DNA of 64,000 bases from Bacteroidota bacterium (GTDB lineage Bacteria; Bacteroidota; Ignavibacteria; Kapaibacteriales; Kapaibacteriaceae): positions 808,117 through 872,116 of the forward strand of contig JAFDZT010000004.1 of NCBI GenBank assembly GCA_018266735.1, in the 5' to 3' direction. Every line of letters begins with the position of its first letter. Position 1 is the stretch's first letter. Positions 42,981-50,789 of the stretch are shown piece by piece. The notes under the pieces were generated by a model. It made no database searches, was not told the origin of the DNA, and saw only the letters and a program-made list of their open reading frames with translations. A program made the position numbers and the translations under genes.

Positions 42981-43122
42981 CTTCTCTTTTCCTTCTCTTT
43001 TACTTCTCTTTTACTTCTCTTTTACTTCTCTTTTACTTCTTTCTTACTTCTCTTTTACTTCTCGTTTACTTCTTTCTTACTTCTCTTTTCCTTCTCTTTT
43101 ACTTCTCTCTTACTTCTCTCTT
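42981..43122 (-). repeat. Purine-rich undecamer array C (pyrimidine on +), inverted relative to array B
   Basis: About twelve units of CTTCTCTTTTA and close variants, the reverse complement of TAAAAGAGAAG. It fills the gap upstream of the four-helix-bundle gene and runs into the 3' end of the secreted protein gene, supplying its stop codon and last residues. Confidence 0.95.
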
Positions 43123-44009
43123 GAGTGCTGCAACCTCTCCATCAACACAAAATCATAACTCACCAGCATGGTCGATGCCGAGCCATGCATGCCGATGGTG
43201 ACAGCTTCTTTGTCGCCAACATTCCAGTAGACGTATTCTGATTCGACGACGGCGTGTGGACCGTAGTGGGAGATGAGGTCATCGACGAAGATCTTGGCCG
43301 CTTGTTCGCGTTGGGCCTTATCGCGAAAGGTATAGTAGAGCTCAGCCTTGAAGGCCCGGTTCTGTGCGTCGACATGAATGAGAAGCGAGTCGGCCATGAA
43401 GCCGTTGCGACTGTAATTCTTGAAGGCAAGAACGGACTCTTCGATGCGCTTCTTCACGCAGCCCGAGTCCTTCGCATAGTCCTCCACATCTTCGCGCGCT
43501 GTCTTGAGCGGTAGTGCCAGCGGCCACCGACGTACAGTGGTGGAATCGTTGAACACAAAGTTGTCGGGTGCGAACCGCACGGTCATCAGATCGTCTTCCG
43601 CCACCACGCCAATGCTCACGAGATCGCCATCATACCCTTCCCACCCTGCAAAGTCCTCGCCGAATCGCGACGGCTCACCAAGCTTCGTGGTCACGATGTC
43701 GGTAACGCGATCGAGCGTCTTCGCGCCATCGTAGGGGATGAACAGGGTGATGGCCGACATGGCGTTGTTGTTGTAGTGCACGTACACCGAATCGGTCTTG
43801 ATGCCTTCCCACGTATAGCCCGTTGCCTGCAGCACTTGTTCGGATCCCCAATCCATCAGACCATCGCGCACTGCAAGACCCTCCTTGGCCAAGACCACGC
43901 GCGCATTGTCGGCCGGTGCCATGTATGGCACGGTCGTTGGCCATCGATGCTGGGCCTGTGCAAGGGTCGACGTGATCAGGAAGGCGGCAAGGAGGAGCGA
44001 ACGGGACAT
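43110..44009 (-). CDS. Secreted protein, unknown function
   Basis: A 299-residue protein with signal peptide (MSRSLLLAAFLITSTLAQAQ). The mature part has strand-rich segments (KTDSVYVHYNNNAMSAITLFIPYDG; DLMTVRFAPDNF) but no motif I know. A GGAGG-like stretch precedes the ATG at 44007-44009, better than the longer reading from 44057, which would overlap the MoxR gene. The stop codon and last residues (SREK) lie in purine array C, so the natural C-terminus may have been altered by repeat growth. Confidence 0.7.
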   Translation of the reverse strand: MSRSLLLAAFLITSTLAQAQHRWPTTVPYMAPADNARVVLAKEGLAVRDGLMDWGSEQVLQATGYTWEGIKTDSVYVHYNNNAMSAITLFIPYDGAKTLDRVTDIVTTKLGEPSRFGEDFAGWEGYDGDLVSIGVVAEDDLMTVRFAPDNFVFNDSTTVRRWPLALPLKTAREDVEDYAKDSGCVKKRIEESVLAFKNYSRNGFMADSLLIHVDAQNRAFKAELYYTFRDKAQREQAAKIFVDDLISHYGPHAVVESEYVYWNVGDKEAVTIGMHGSASTMLVSYDFVLMERLQHSREK

Positions 44010-44053
44010 GGCAGTTCCTGCGCGAAGAGTGGATAGCTCCGATCGACCGTTGG

Positions 44054-45028
44054 TCACAACGCCTTGATCAGCTCGGCCACAATGGCCGATGGCGTCATGC
44101 CCTCTGCTTCTGCATTGAAATTCGTCACGATACGATGTCGGAGCACACTTGCGGCCACGGCGTTCACATCCTCGATGGACGGCGTGAACCGTCCAGCAAG
44201 GGCCGCGCGTGACTTTGCGCCAAGAACGAGATACTGCGAGGCGCGTGGTCCTGCTCCATAACTCAGGAAGTCGCGGACGATCTTGGCCGAGCTTGCTCCC
44301 GGACGTGTGTTGCGCACGAGTGTGACCGCATGCTGGATCACATTGTCGGCAACGGGTACTCTGCGCACAAGATCCTGGTAGGCGATGATGTCGGCAGCGC
44401 CGATCACACGTTGCAGTGTTGGCGTGCGCTCCACCGTGGTGCTTCGCACCACTTCCATTTCTTCTTCCATGCTTGGATAGTCAAGCCACAGATTGAACAT
44501 GAATCGGTCCAACTGTGCTTCGGGCAATGGATACGTTCCCTCTTGCTCGATCGGATTCTGCGTAGCGAGCACGAAGAAGGGTTCTTCGAGATGATAGGTG
44601 GTCCCCGCCGCCGTCACACTGTGCTCTTGCATGGCCTCGAGCAATGCCGCTTGTGTTTTCGGAGGTGTACGGTTGATCTCGTCGGCAAGGACGATGTTGG
44701 CGAACACCGGACCTTTGACGAAGCGGAAGGATTTATGTCCGGTGGTGATGTTGTCTTCGATCACTTCCGTACCCGTGATATCACCGGGCATCAGATCAGG
44801 CGTGAACTGAATGCGTGAGAACGAGAGGTCCATCGTTTGTGCCAGCGTGCGGATGAGCAAGGTCTTTGCAAGACCCGGTACGCCTACGAGCAAGCAATGT
44901 CCGCGCGCGAAGAGCGAGATCAGCAACTGATCGACCACATCTTCCTGCCCGACGATAACCTTCTGGATCTCCGTTTTAACGTTCTTGATGGCCGATGATA
45001 CGTGGTGTACGAGTTCTACGTCGTTCAT
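44054..45028 (-). CDS. MoxR-family AAA+ ATPase
   Basis: A 324-residue AAA+ protein. Walker A is GVPGLAKTLLIR, Walker B is IVLADEINRTPPKTQAALLEAMQE, sensor 1 is FVLATQNPIEQEGTYPLPEAQLDRFM, and the C-terminal lid follows. The spacing is that of MoxR proteins, which act as chaperone-like ATPases in metalloenzyme or envelope assembly, normally with a VWA/DUF58 partner. No DUF58 gene follows here, which is unusual. Its ATG overlaps the stop of the cysteine desulfurase gene. Confidence 0.93.
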   Translation of the reverse strand: MNDVELVHHVSSAIKNVKTEIQKVIVGQEDVVDQLLISLFARGHCLLVGVPGLAKTLLIRTLAQTMDLSFSRIQFTPDLMPGDITGTEVIEDNITTGHKSFRFVKGPVFANIVLADEINRTPPKTQAALLEAMQEHSVTAAGTTYHLEEPFFVLATQNPIEQEGTYPLPEAQLDRFMFNLWLDYPSMEEEMEVVRSTTVERTPTLQRVIGAADIIAYQDLVRRVPVADNVIQHAVTLVRNTRPGASSAKIVRDFLSYGAGPRASQYLVLGAKSRAALAGRFTPSIEDVNAVAASVLRHRIVTNFNAEAEGMTPSAIVAELIKAL

Positions 45029-46179
45029 GCTGGAACTTTCTCTGCGTTACGATAGGCCGATCGAACGTCGGCAAGCAGCCGATCGATCTCGGCATCGGTG
45101 GTGAAACGTCCGAAGGAAAAGCGTAGTGTGCATGCGGCGAGCTCCGGTGTGCGCCCCATGGCCACGAGCACATGCGATGGCTTCGGCTTTTCACTGGAAC
45201 ATGCACTGCCCTTGCTTGCACATACATCGGGCATGGCATTCAAGAGGATATCGGCATCGATGGATTCGAACGTGATGTTCGAGGTCGTCGAACTGCGCTT
45301 CAGACGATGTCCATTCACGTGCACACCCTGCAGCCCTTCCAACCCTTCTTCGAAACGGTCGCGGAGAGCGCGAATACGTGCAGCGTCCGACTCCATACAG
45401 GCATGGGCGATCTCGCCCGCTGTGGCAAGTCCGACGATGCCCGGCACATTCAACGTTCCGGAACGAATGCCTCGCTCCTGACCTCCACCGTAGAGCAACG
45501 GCTCCACATGGCAGGTGATCTCTTTGCGCGAGCGGATGAAGAGAGCGCCAACGCCTTTCGGACCGTAGATCTTGTGTCCGGAGAAGGTCATCAGATCGAT
45601 ACCGATCTCGTCGACATGCAACGGCATCTTCCCATAGGCCTGTGTGGCATCCGTCATGAAGAGGGCGCCGTTGGCATGGGCAATGGCGGCAAGGGGCTGA
45701 AGATCTTGATAGACGCCGGTCTCGTTGTTCACGGCCATCACACTAAGCATGAGCGTGTTGGAGTTGACGTGACGTCCGACCTCGTCGAGGTCGAGGCGAC
45801 CGAATTTGTCGACCCCAAGAAAGACCACATCCCAACCTCGCTCTTGCAGATACTTCGCAGCATCGATCACGGCTGCATGCTCTGTGGCCACCGTAACGAT
45901 GCGACGTCGCGTCGAACCACTGCGCTCTGCCTGTCGGGCTGCGCCGAGCATGGCAAGATTGATGGCCTCGGTTGCGCCGCTCGTGAAGACGATCTCGTTC
46001 ATCCGTGCACCGAGGTGCGCCGCCACTTGCATGCGCGCCTTCATCACGGCCTGTTGCGCCATCATCCCACCGGCATGATTGCTGGAGGCGTTAAAGTACA
46101 GGTCCCGCAGATACGGGAGCATGGCGTCGAGCACGGCCGGGTCGACCGGCGTGGTCGCTGCATTGTCTGCATAGATCAT
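45025..46179 (-). CDS. Cysteine desulfurase (NifS/IscS-like)
   Basis: A 384-residue PLP enzyme. MIYADNAATTPVDPAVLDAM starts the family; FTSGATEAINLAML binds PLP phosphate; TVATEHAAVIDA, AVNNETG and TFSGHKIYGPKGVGAL (PLP lysine in SGHKIYGPKG) are conserved; ASKGSACSSEKPKPSHVL holds the catalytic cysteine loop. It removes sulfur from cysteine for iron-sulfur clusters or thiolation. No IscU/SufU scaffold gene is adjacent. A -7-like sequence (TATTTTAG) lies 5 bases upstream. Confidence 0.94.
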   Translation of the reverse strand: MIYADNAATTPVDPAVLDAMLPYLRDLYFNASSNHAGGMMAQQAVMKARMQVAAHLGARMNEIVFTSGATEAINLAMLGAARQAERSGSTRRRIVTVATEHAAVIDAAKYLQERGWDVVFLGVDKFGRLDLDEVGRHVNSNTLMLSVMAVNNETGVYQDLQPLAAIAHANGALFMTDATQAYGKMPLHVDEIGIDLMTFSGHKIYGPKGVGALFIRSRKEITCHVEPLLYGGGQERGIRSGTLNVPGIVGLATAGEIAHACMESDAARIRALRDRFEEGLEGLQGVHVNGHRLKRSSTTSNITFESIDADILLNAMPDVCASKGSACSSEKPKPSHVLVAMGRTPELAACTLRFSFGRFTTDAEIDRLLADVRSAYRNAEKVPA

Positions 46180-46184
46180 GGCGG

Positions 46185-47507
46185 CTAAAATAGCATGCCA
46201 TACAGTATCACGCTCACGAGCGAGGCAAGCATGGGCCAGGTGGCAAGTTTGATGAGAGCGGCACTCTCCACCTCGGCCAGCGTTCCGGTGAAGAGGACAA
46301 TGGCGGAAACGGGCGACATGGTGCGACCGATGCTGGCCCCAATGGCGCCAAACGAGCCGAGCACAACGGCCTGAGCTTTGTCCGTGATGGCGAGTCCGGG
46401 AAGCATTGCCTGCGAGAAGGCCACGCTGGGAGCGGTGCCCGAGCCTGAAACGACGGCCAGACCGAACGTGAGGATCGGACTCATGATGGCGGCAAGGGCA
46501 AGGTTGTCGCGGAAGATGCCGGTGAGCGTGGCAATGGCGCCCACGGCCTCGAGTCCGGCAATGAAGCACGATGCGGCAATGATGAGCGAGATCACCTTCG
46601 TGAACCCAAAGCCCATGCCTTCGAAGAACGAGCCTGTCAGATCGCTGAAGTGCGTACGGTCCACGCGTGAGCCATGCATCGACGTGACGGCCATCACCAA
46701 GAAGGAACAGGCCAGCATGACGGTGCTCACATGGAGTCCGTTCGGATACATCCGAAACAGATCGGGCACAAGGTTCAGACTTGGCTGCAAAAGAAGGAGG
46801 AGGATCACGGGCAGCGGGACGAGGAGAGCACGACCGACGGAGACCGGTCGTTCGATCACTTCATTCACGGCCGCTTGCGCCACCGTGCTACCATGATCGT
46901 GCCGCTTGTACAACAGCACGGAGAGCACGGCAACGCCAACAACGAAGGAGATGATGTTCGGTACGAAGACAGCGCCAAGCACATGTCCGATGTCGGCTCC
47001 CGCATTCACATGCACGGCCACCACATCGGGTTCTCCGGGATTGAAGAGGTTCCCACCAACACTGCAACCCACAAGCAGTGTTGCGGCGGCGGCAAGGCGG
47101 GAGTGTCCGGCGGCGATGAGCAAGGGAACAAGGATCGGCCCAACGGCTGCAGCGGCAGCGGTCTGACTGGTGATGGCCATGTTCGTCACGAAGCCGATGA
47201 GTGCACCACCGGGAATGAGTGCCCATTGCAGTTTCCGGAGCGGCCGCATGAGCAACCGCACCATGTCCTGATCGCATCCCGTTTTCTTGACCACGAAGGC
47301 AAAGCCCATGGCAGAACAGATCGGACCGATGATGTCGCCCCTCCCTACCGCCTTCTGAAATGCATCGAAGACAGCCCATGGCTGCGCTGCGAGCGACGAG
47401 ATCACCAACCCGGCAAGGATCAGGATCAACCGTACATCGGCGCCGCGTTTGATAAGGAGAATGGCGGCAAGGGTGATGACCCCTGCGCCGATCACGGGAT
47501 AGTTCAT
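46185..47507 (-). CDS. DcuC-family anaerobic C4-dicarboxylate transporter
   Basis: A 440-residue membrane protein with about 12 spans. GCSVGGNLFNPGEPDVVAVH and FGLAVVSGSGTAPSVAFSQ are characteristic DcuC blocks. It probably exchanges or exports C4-dicarboxylates such as succinate. The ATG (47505-47507) overlaps the stop of the M16 gene, and it is followed after 5 bases by the cysteine desulfurase gene. Readings upstream of MNYPVIG lie in the M16 gene and are rejected. Confidence 0.88.
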   Translation of the reverse strand: MNYPVIGAGVITLAAILLIKRGADVRLILILAGLVISSLAAQPWAVFDAFQKAVGRGDIIGPICSAMGFAFVVKKTGCDQDMVRLLMRPLRKLQWALIPGGALIGFVTNMAITSQTAAAAAVGPILVPLLIAAGHSRLAAAATLLVGCSVGGNLFNPGEPDVVAVHVNAGADIGHVLGAVFVPNIISFVVGVAVLSVLLYKRHDHGSTVAQAAVNEVIERPVSVGRALLVPLPVILLLLLQPSLNLVPDLFRMYPNGLHVSTVMLACSFLVMAVTSMHGSRVDRTHFSDLTGSFFEGMGFGFTKVISLIIAASCFIAGLEAVGAIATLTGIFRDNLALAAIMSPILTFGLAVVSGSGTAPSVAFSQAMLPGLAITDKAQAVVLGSFGAIGASIGRTMSPVSAIVLFTGTLAEVESAALIKLATWPMLASLVSVILYGMLF

Positions 47508-48847
47508 TCGGGAAGCGAGAAGTCGATGATGGAATCTACCGATCCGCGAACGGCAGCGACGAGCACGTCTCGATCTCCACTTGCGCCGATCACCCATTGC
47601 GATGGGTCGAAGTAGCGTTGCTGCACGTCGAACAACGACTCCGACGTGAATCCTTGTAGAGCGGCGATGTACCGTTCGTAATACGTCTCGTCAAGGCCAT
47701 GCAGAATGCGCATCCACACCATGCCCGCCGTTTGTTGTGGCGTTTCGTTCGAACGTGCGAACTGACCGAGCATGTGCTGTCGGGTGTCGTTCAATTCTTC
47801 TGTGCCAACAGGCTCGGAATGCAGTCGCAGGAGTTCCTGCTTGATGGTCGCAATGGTATCGGCCGTGAAATCGTTGCCCACGCTGGTGACGATCTCGATC
47901 TGCTGACTTTGCAGACGCACATGCGGATAGGCATAGGCACCATACGTATAGCCCTTCTGCTCGCGAAGTACGGCGAACAGACGCGCCATGGTATATCCGC
48001 CGAGGATGGACGTGAGCAACTGCAAGGCAAAGGCATCGGGATGCAACAGGTTCACCATCGGCAGGCCGATGCGCAAGGCGCTCTGCACGGCATCGTCCTT
48101 TGCAGCGATGCAGGCCGTGCGATGCAACATCACCGGGGCCGGACGCACAACAGTGTGTGTCGCAGGCGTTGGTGAGGGCAACGTGCGCGTGCGTGCATCG
48201 AGCGCCGCAAGCAGAGCATGGCGATCGAAGGCACCGGTGAGCAACACCGTGCGACGTGCGCGAATGAACCGCTCATGCACATGGAGCATGCGCTCGCGTG
48301 TGATGGCGCGGATCGACGATGGACTTCCCTCGCGGTTCACAGCATACGGATGTCCGGAATAGGCGATCTGCGCTTCCGCACTCATGGCCAACCAATCGGG
48401 ATCCGAACGATTCATCGTGGCATCGGCGATGCGCACGGTACGTTGTCGTTCGATCTCCTGCGCATCGAAGCGCGGTGTGAAGGCACTGTCGTAGACGAGT
48501 TGGACAAGATCGAGGGCGTACTCTTTGAGTCCGACGCCAACGACCGACATGCTATCGCGATCGGCACTGCTCGAAACAGTACATCCGCGGTACTCCACCT
48601 CTTCGGCGAAGGCATCGGCGGACAGGCGTTCCGTTCCCCTGCTCATCATCGACGCGGCGAAGGCCGTTTCACCCGGGATCTCATCGTCGACACATCCCGT
48701 GTGAGCGATCACCGTGATGCTCATCATGTCTTCTTCGGGGCGGTGGATCAAATAGGCGACACTTCCGTCGGGCAGTTCGATCTGCTCCGTGGTCGGGAAG
48801 TGATATCGCAGTGGTTCGGTCGAGAGCGGAGGGGTAACGAGTGACAT
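47504..48847 (-). CDS. M16 peptidase homologue lacking the zinc site
   Basis: A 447-residue M16-fold protein. The HxxEH zinc motif, expected before SMMSRGTERL, is absent: the place reads DDEIPGETAFAAS. The second half has ILGGYTMARLFAVLREQKGYTYGAYAYP, the conserved R/Y substrate-binding block of M16 partner subunits. So it is probably the inactive half of a two-subunit M16B protease, or acts alone as a chaperone. No active M16 partner is within the window. A shared TAAATTA/TAATTTA sequence with the divergent SDR gene lies at 48853-48859. Confidence 0.85.
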   Translation of the reverse strand: MSLVTPPLSTEPLRYHFPTTEQIELPDGSVAYLIHRPEEDMMSITVIAHTGCVDDEIPGETAFAASMMSRGTERLSADAFAEEVEYRGCTVSSSADRDSMSVVGVGLKEYALDLVQLVYDSAFTPRFDAQEIERQRTVRIADATMNRSDPDWLAMSAEAQIAYSGHPYAVNREGSPSSIRAITRERMLHVHERFIRARRTVLLTGAFDRHALLAALDARTRTLPSPTPATHTVVRPAPVMLHRTACIAAKDDAVQSALRIGLPMVNLLHPDAFALQLLTSILGGYTMARLFAVLREQKGYTYGAYAYPHVRLQSQQIEIVTSVGNDFTADTIATIKQELLRLHSEPVGTEELNDTRQHMLGQFARSNETPQQTAGMVWMRILHGLDETYYERYIAALQGFTSESLFDVQQRYFDPSQWVIGASGDRDVLVAAVRGSVDSIIDFSLPE

Positions 48848-48864
48848 GTCCGTAAATTACACCT

Positions 48865-49626
48865 ATGAAGAATACCATCGTCTTGATCACGGGCGCATCC
48901 TCGGGCATTGGAGAGGCATGCGCAGAGACATTTGCCGCAGAAGGTGCACGGTTGATCCTATGGGCACGTCGCGCCGATAAACTGGACACCGTGGCCGCCT
49001 CGATCCGAGAGCGCTTTGCCGTTGACTGCATCACGCACGTGGTCGATGTTCGAGACCGCGATGCCGTGAACAAGGCCATAGCCGCCTTGCCACCCTCTTG
49101 GGCCCCGATCGACGTTTTGGTCAACAATGCCGGTCTGTCACGCGGCCTTGAGCCCATCCACGAAGGCGTCATCGAGAACTGGGAAGAGATGATCGATACG
49201 AACGTGAAGGGGTTGCTCTATGTGACGCGGGCCGTGCTTCCCACGATGGTGGCGCGGAAGAGCGGACATGTGATCAACGTGGCCTCGATCGCCGGCATGC
49301 AGGCCTATCGCGGAGGCAATGTGTACGGCGCCACGAAGGCGGCCGTGAAGATGCTGAGCGAGAACATGCAGGTGGACCTGAACGGAACGGGCGTGCGTGT
49401 GTGCACCATCGATCCGGGATTGGTGGAAACCGAGTTCTCCGTGGTACGGTTTCGCGGCGATACCGATCGCGCATCGACGGTCTATCAGGGATATCAGCCA
49501 TTGACGGCGCACGACGTGGCCGACACCATCCTCTACGTGGCCACACGTCCGGCGCACGTGAACATTCAGAACATTCTTCTCACGCCAACAGCACAGGCTT
49601 CGGCTACGGTGGTCCACAGAACATGA
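48865..49626 (+). CDS. Short-chain dehydrogenase/reductase (YdfG-like)
   Basis: A 253-residue classical SDR. LITGASSGIGEACAETFA is the nucleotide-binding loop, with arginines after the second strand (WARRADK) favouring NADP; NNAG, then the catalytic Ser-x11-Tyr-x3-Lys set (VASIAGMQAYRGGNVYGATKAAV). Homologues reduce 3-hydroxy acids such as 3-hydroxypropionate or serine. The acylphosphatase start overlaps its stop by 4 bases. Confidence 0.9.
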   Translation: MKNTIVLITGASSGIGEACAETFAAEGARLILWARRADKLDTVAASIRERFAVDCITHVVDVRDRDAVNKAIAALPPSWAPIDVLVNNAGLSRGLEPIHEGVIENWEEMIDTNVKGLLYVTRAVLPTMVARKSGHVINVASIAGMQAYRGGNVYGATKAAVKMLSENMQVDLNGTGVRVCTIDPGLVETEFSVVRFRGDTDRASTVYQGYQPLTAHDVADTILYVATRPAHVNIQNILLTPTAQASATVVHRT

Positions 49627-49895
49627 GCACAACGGTCCACTTCATCGTCGACGGCAAGGTCCAAGGCGTTGGCTTCCGTCGATTCGTCCTTCATGCCGCA
49701 AATCAACTCGACCTGAAAGGGTTTGTCACCAATCTCGAAGACGGAACCATCGAATGCATGGCACAAGGTGATGTGTCTGCCCTGACCGAGTTCGAAACGC
49801 TGCTCCGACAAGGTCCGCGGTTCGCCCTCGTGAACTCCGTGACGTGCACGGACGTTGAAGGCGGCAAACAATACACCTCGTTTCGCATAGTCTAG
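49623..49895 (+). CDS. acyP: Acylphosphatase
   Basis: A 90-residue protein, the standard length. VHFIVDGKVQGVGFRRFVLHAA holds the catalytic arginine in the VQGVGFR loop, and GFVTNLEDGTIECMAQGD the catalytic asparagine (residue N in VTNLEDG). It hydrolyses acyl phosphates in the cytoplasm. The ATG overlaps the stop of the first SDR gene; a second SDR follows after 9 bases. Confidence 0.95.
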   Translation: MSTTVHFIVDGKVQGVGFRRFVLHAANQLDLKGFVTNLEDGTIECMAQGDVSALTEFETLLRQGPRFALVNSVTCTDVEGGKQYTSFRIV

Positions 49896-49904
49896 GACGC
49901 CGCC

Positions 49905-50789
49905 ATGATCATCGATCGCTCTTCCGTTGTTCTTCTTACCGGTGCCAGTAGCGGCATTGGTGCATCGCTTGCCGTGATGTGCGGTGCGCGAGGTGCCACC
50001 GTCGTGCTCGTGGCACGCAGGGCGGATCGCCTTGCCACCGTTGCCGACGAGGTGCGCGCAGCAGGAGGCACACCCGTGGTGATCGTTGCCGATGTGAGCT
50101 CCGAGGCCGATTGCGAGCGCGTGGTCCGCACGACCATCGAGCAGGCCGGCACGGTGGATGTACTCGTGAACAATGCCGGACGTGGCAATTGCGCCAGCGT
50201 CGAAGACACGACCACCGAACAGTTGCAGAGCATCATGTCGCTCAACGTCAACGCTCTCTTTTGGCTGACCGGTCGTGTGCTCCCCATCATGAAAGCACGC
50301 AATTCCGGAAGCATCATCACCGTTGCCAGTGTGGCCGGTAAGATGGGATTCCCGTTCAATGCGGCCTATGTGGCCGCCAAGCATGCGGCCGTTGGATTCA
50401 CGGCAGGACTTCGTGCAGAGCTCATGGCAACGAACATTCATGCTACGGTGGTATGTCCGGATGGCGTGACCACCGAATGGGGCACGGCAACGGAGGGGTC
50501 ACCGATCGGCGACCTCTTCATGAAGGGCATTCGTGCATCGAAACGATATGCGCAGCAACTCGAACGTCCCCTTCCTCCCTTGAAGCGCATGATCTCTGCC
50601 GATGATGCAGCAAGTGTGATCCTTTCCGCCATCGAGGCCGGACGGTCGAACGATGTCTACACGCACGATGGTTCGTACGAGCAGATGCTGGCCGTTGCCG
50701 CCGACCGTATGGCGCAAGAAGATGCAATGGCACCGCTCTATCTGGGCATGATCGAAGCATATCAGGAGTTGACCCCTCAGCGTACATGA
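49905..50789 (+). CDS. Short-chain dehydrogenase/reductase
   Basis: A 294-residue SDR. LLTGASSGIGASLAVMC, ARRADRL, NNAGRGNCA and the catalytic block ITVASVAGKMGFPFNAAYVAAKHAAVGF (Ser, Tyr-x3-Lys) are seen. The tail of about 50 residues is longer than in the first SDR and includes RPLPPLKRMISADDAASVIL. Substrate unknown. The stop overlaps the start of the patatin-Omp85 gene, so these four genes form one transcript. Confidence 0.88.
   Translation: MIIDRSSVVLLTGASSGIGASLAVMCGARGATVVLVARRADRLATVADEVRAAGGTPVVIVADVSSEADCERVVRTTIEQAGTVDVLVNNAGRGNCASVEDTTTEQLQSIMSLNVNALFWLTGRVLPIMKARNSGSIITVASVAGKMGFPFNAAYVAAKHAAVGFTAGLRAELMATNIHATVVCPDGVTTEWGTATEGSPIGDLFMKGIRASKRYAQQLERPLPPLKRMISADDAASVILSAIEAGRSNDVYTHDGSYEQMLAVAADRMAQEDAMAPLYLGMIEAYQELTPQRT

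Noticed and set aside
42934-43158. Plus-strand open frame encoding FPSLLLLFYFSF-type repeats
   Set aside because: It is the translation of pyrimidine array C and looks like a membrane span only because of TTT/CTT codons.
48853-48859. Shared bidirectional -7 sequence between the M16 and SDR genes
   Set aside because: TAAATTA/TAATTTA resembles only the first six positions of the box; too weak to call a promoter.
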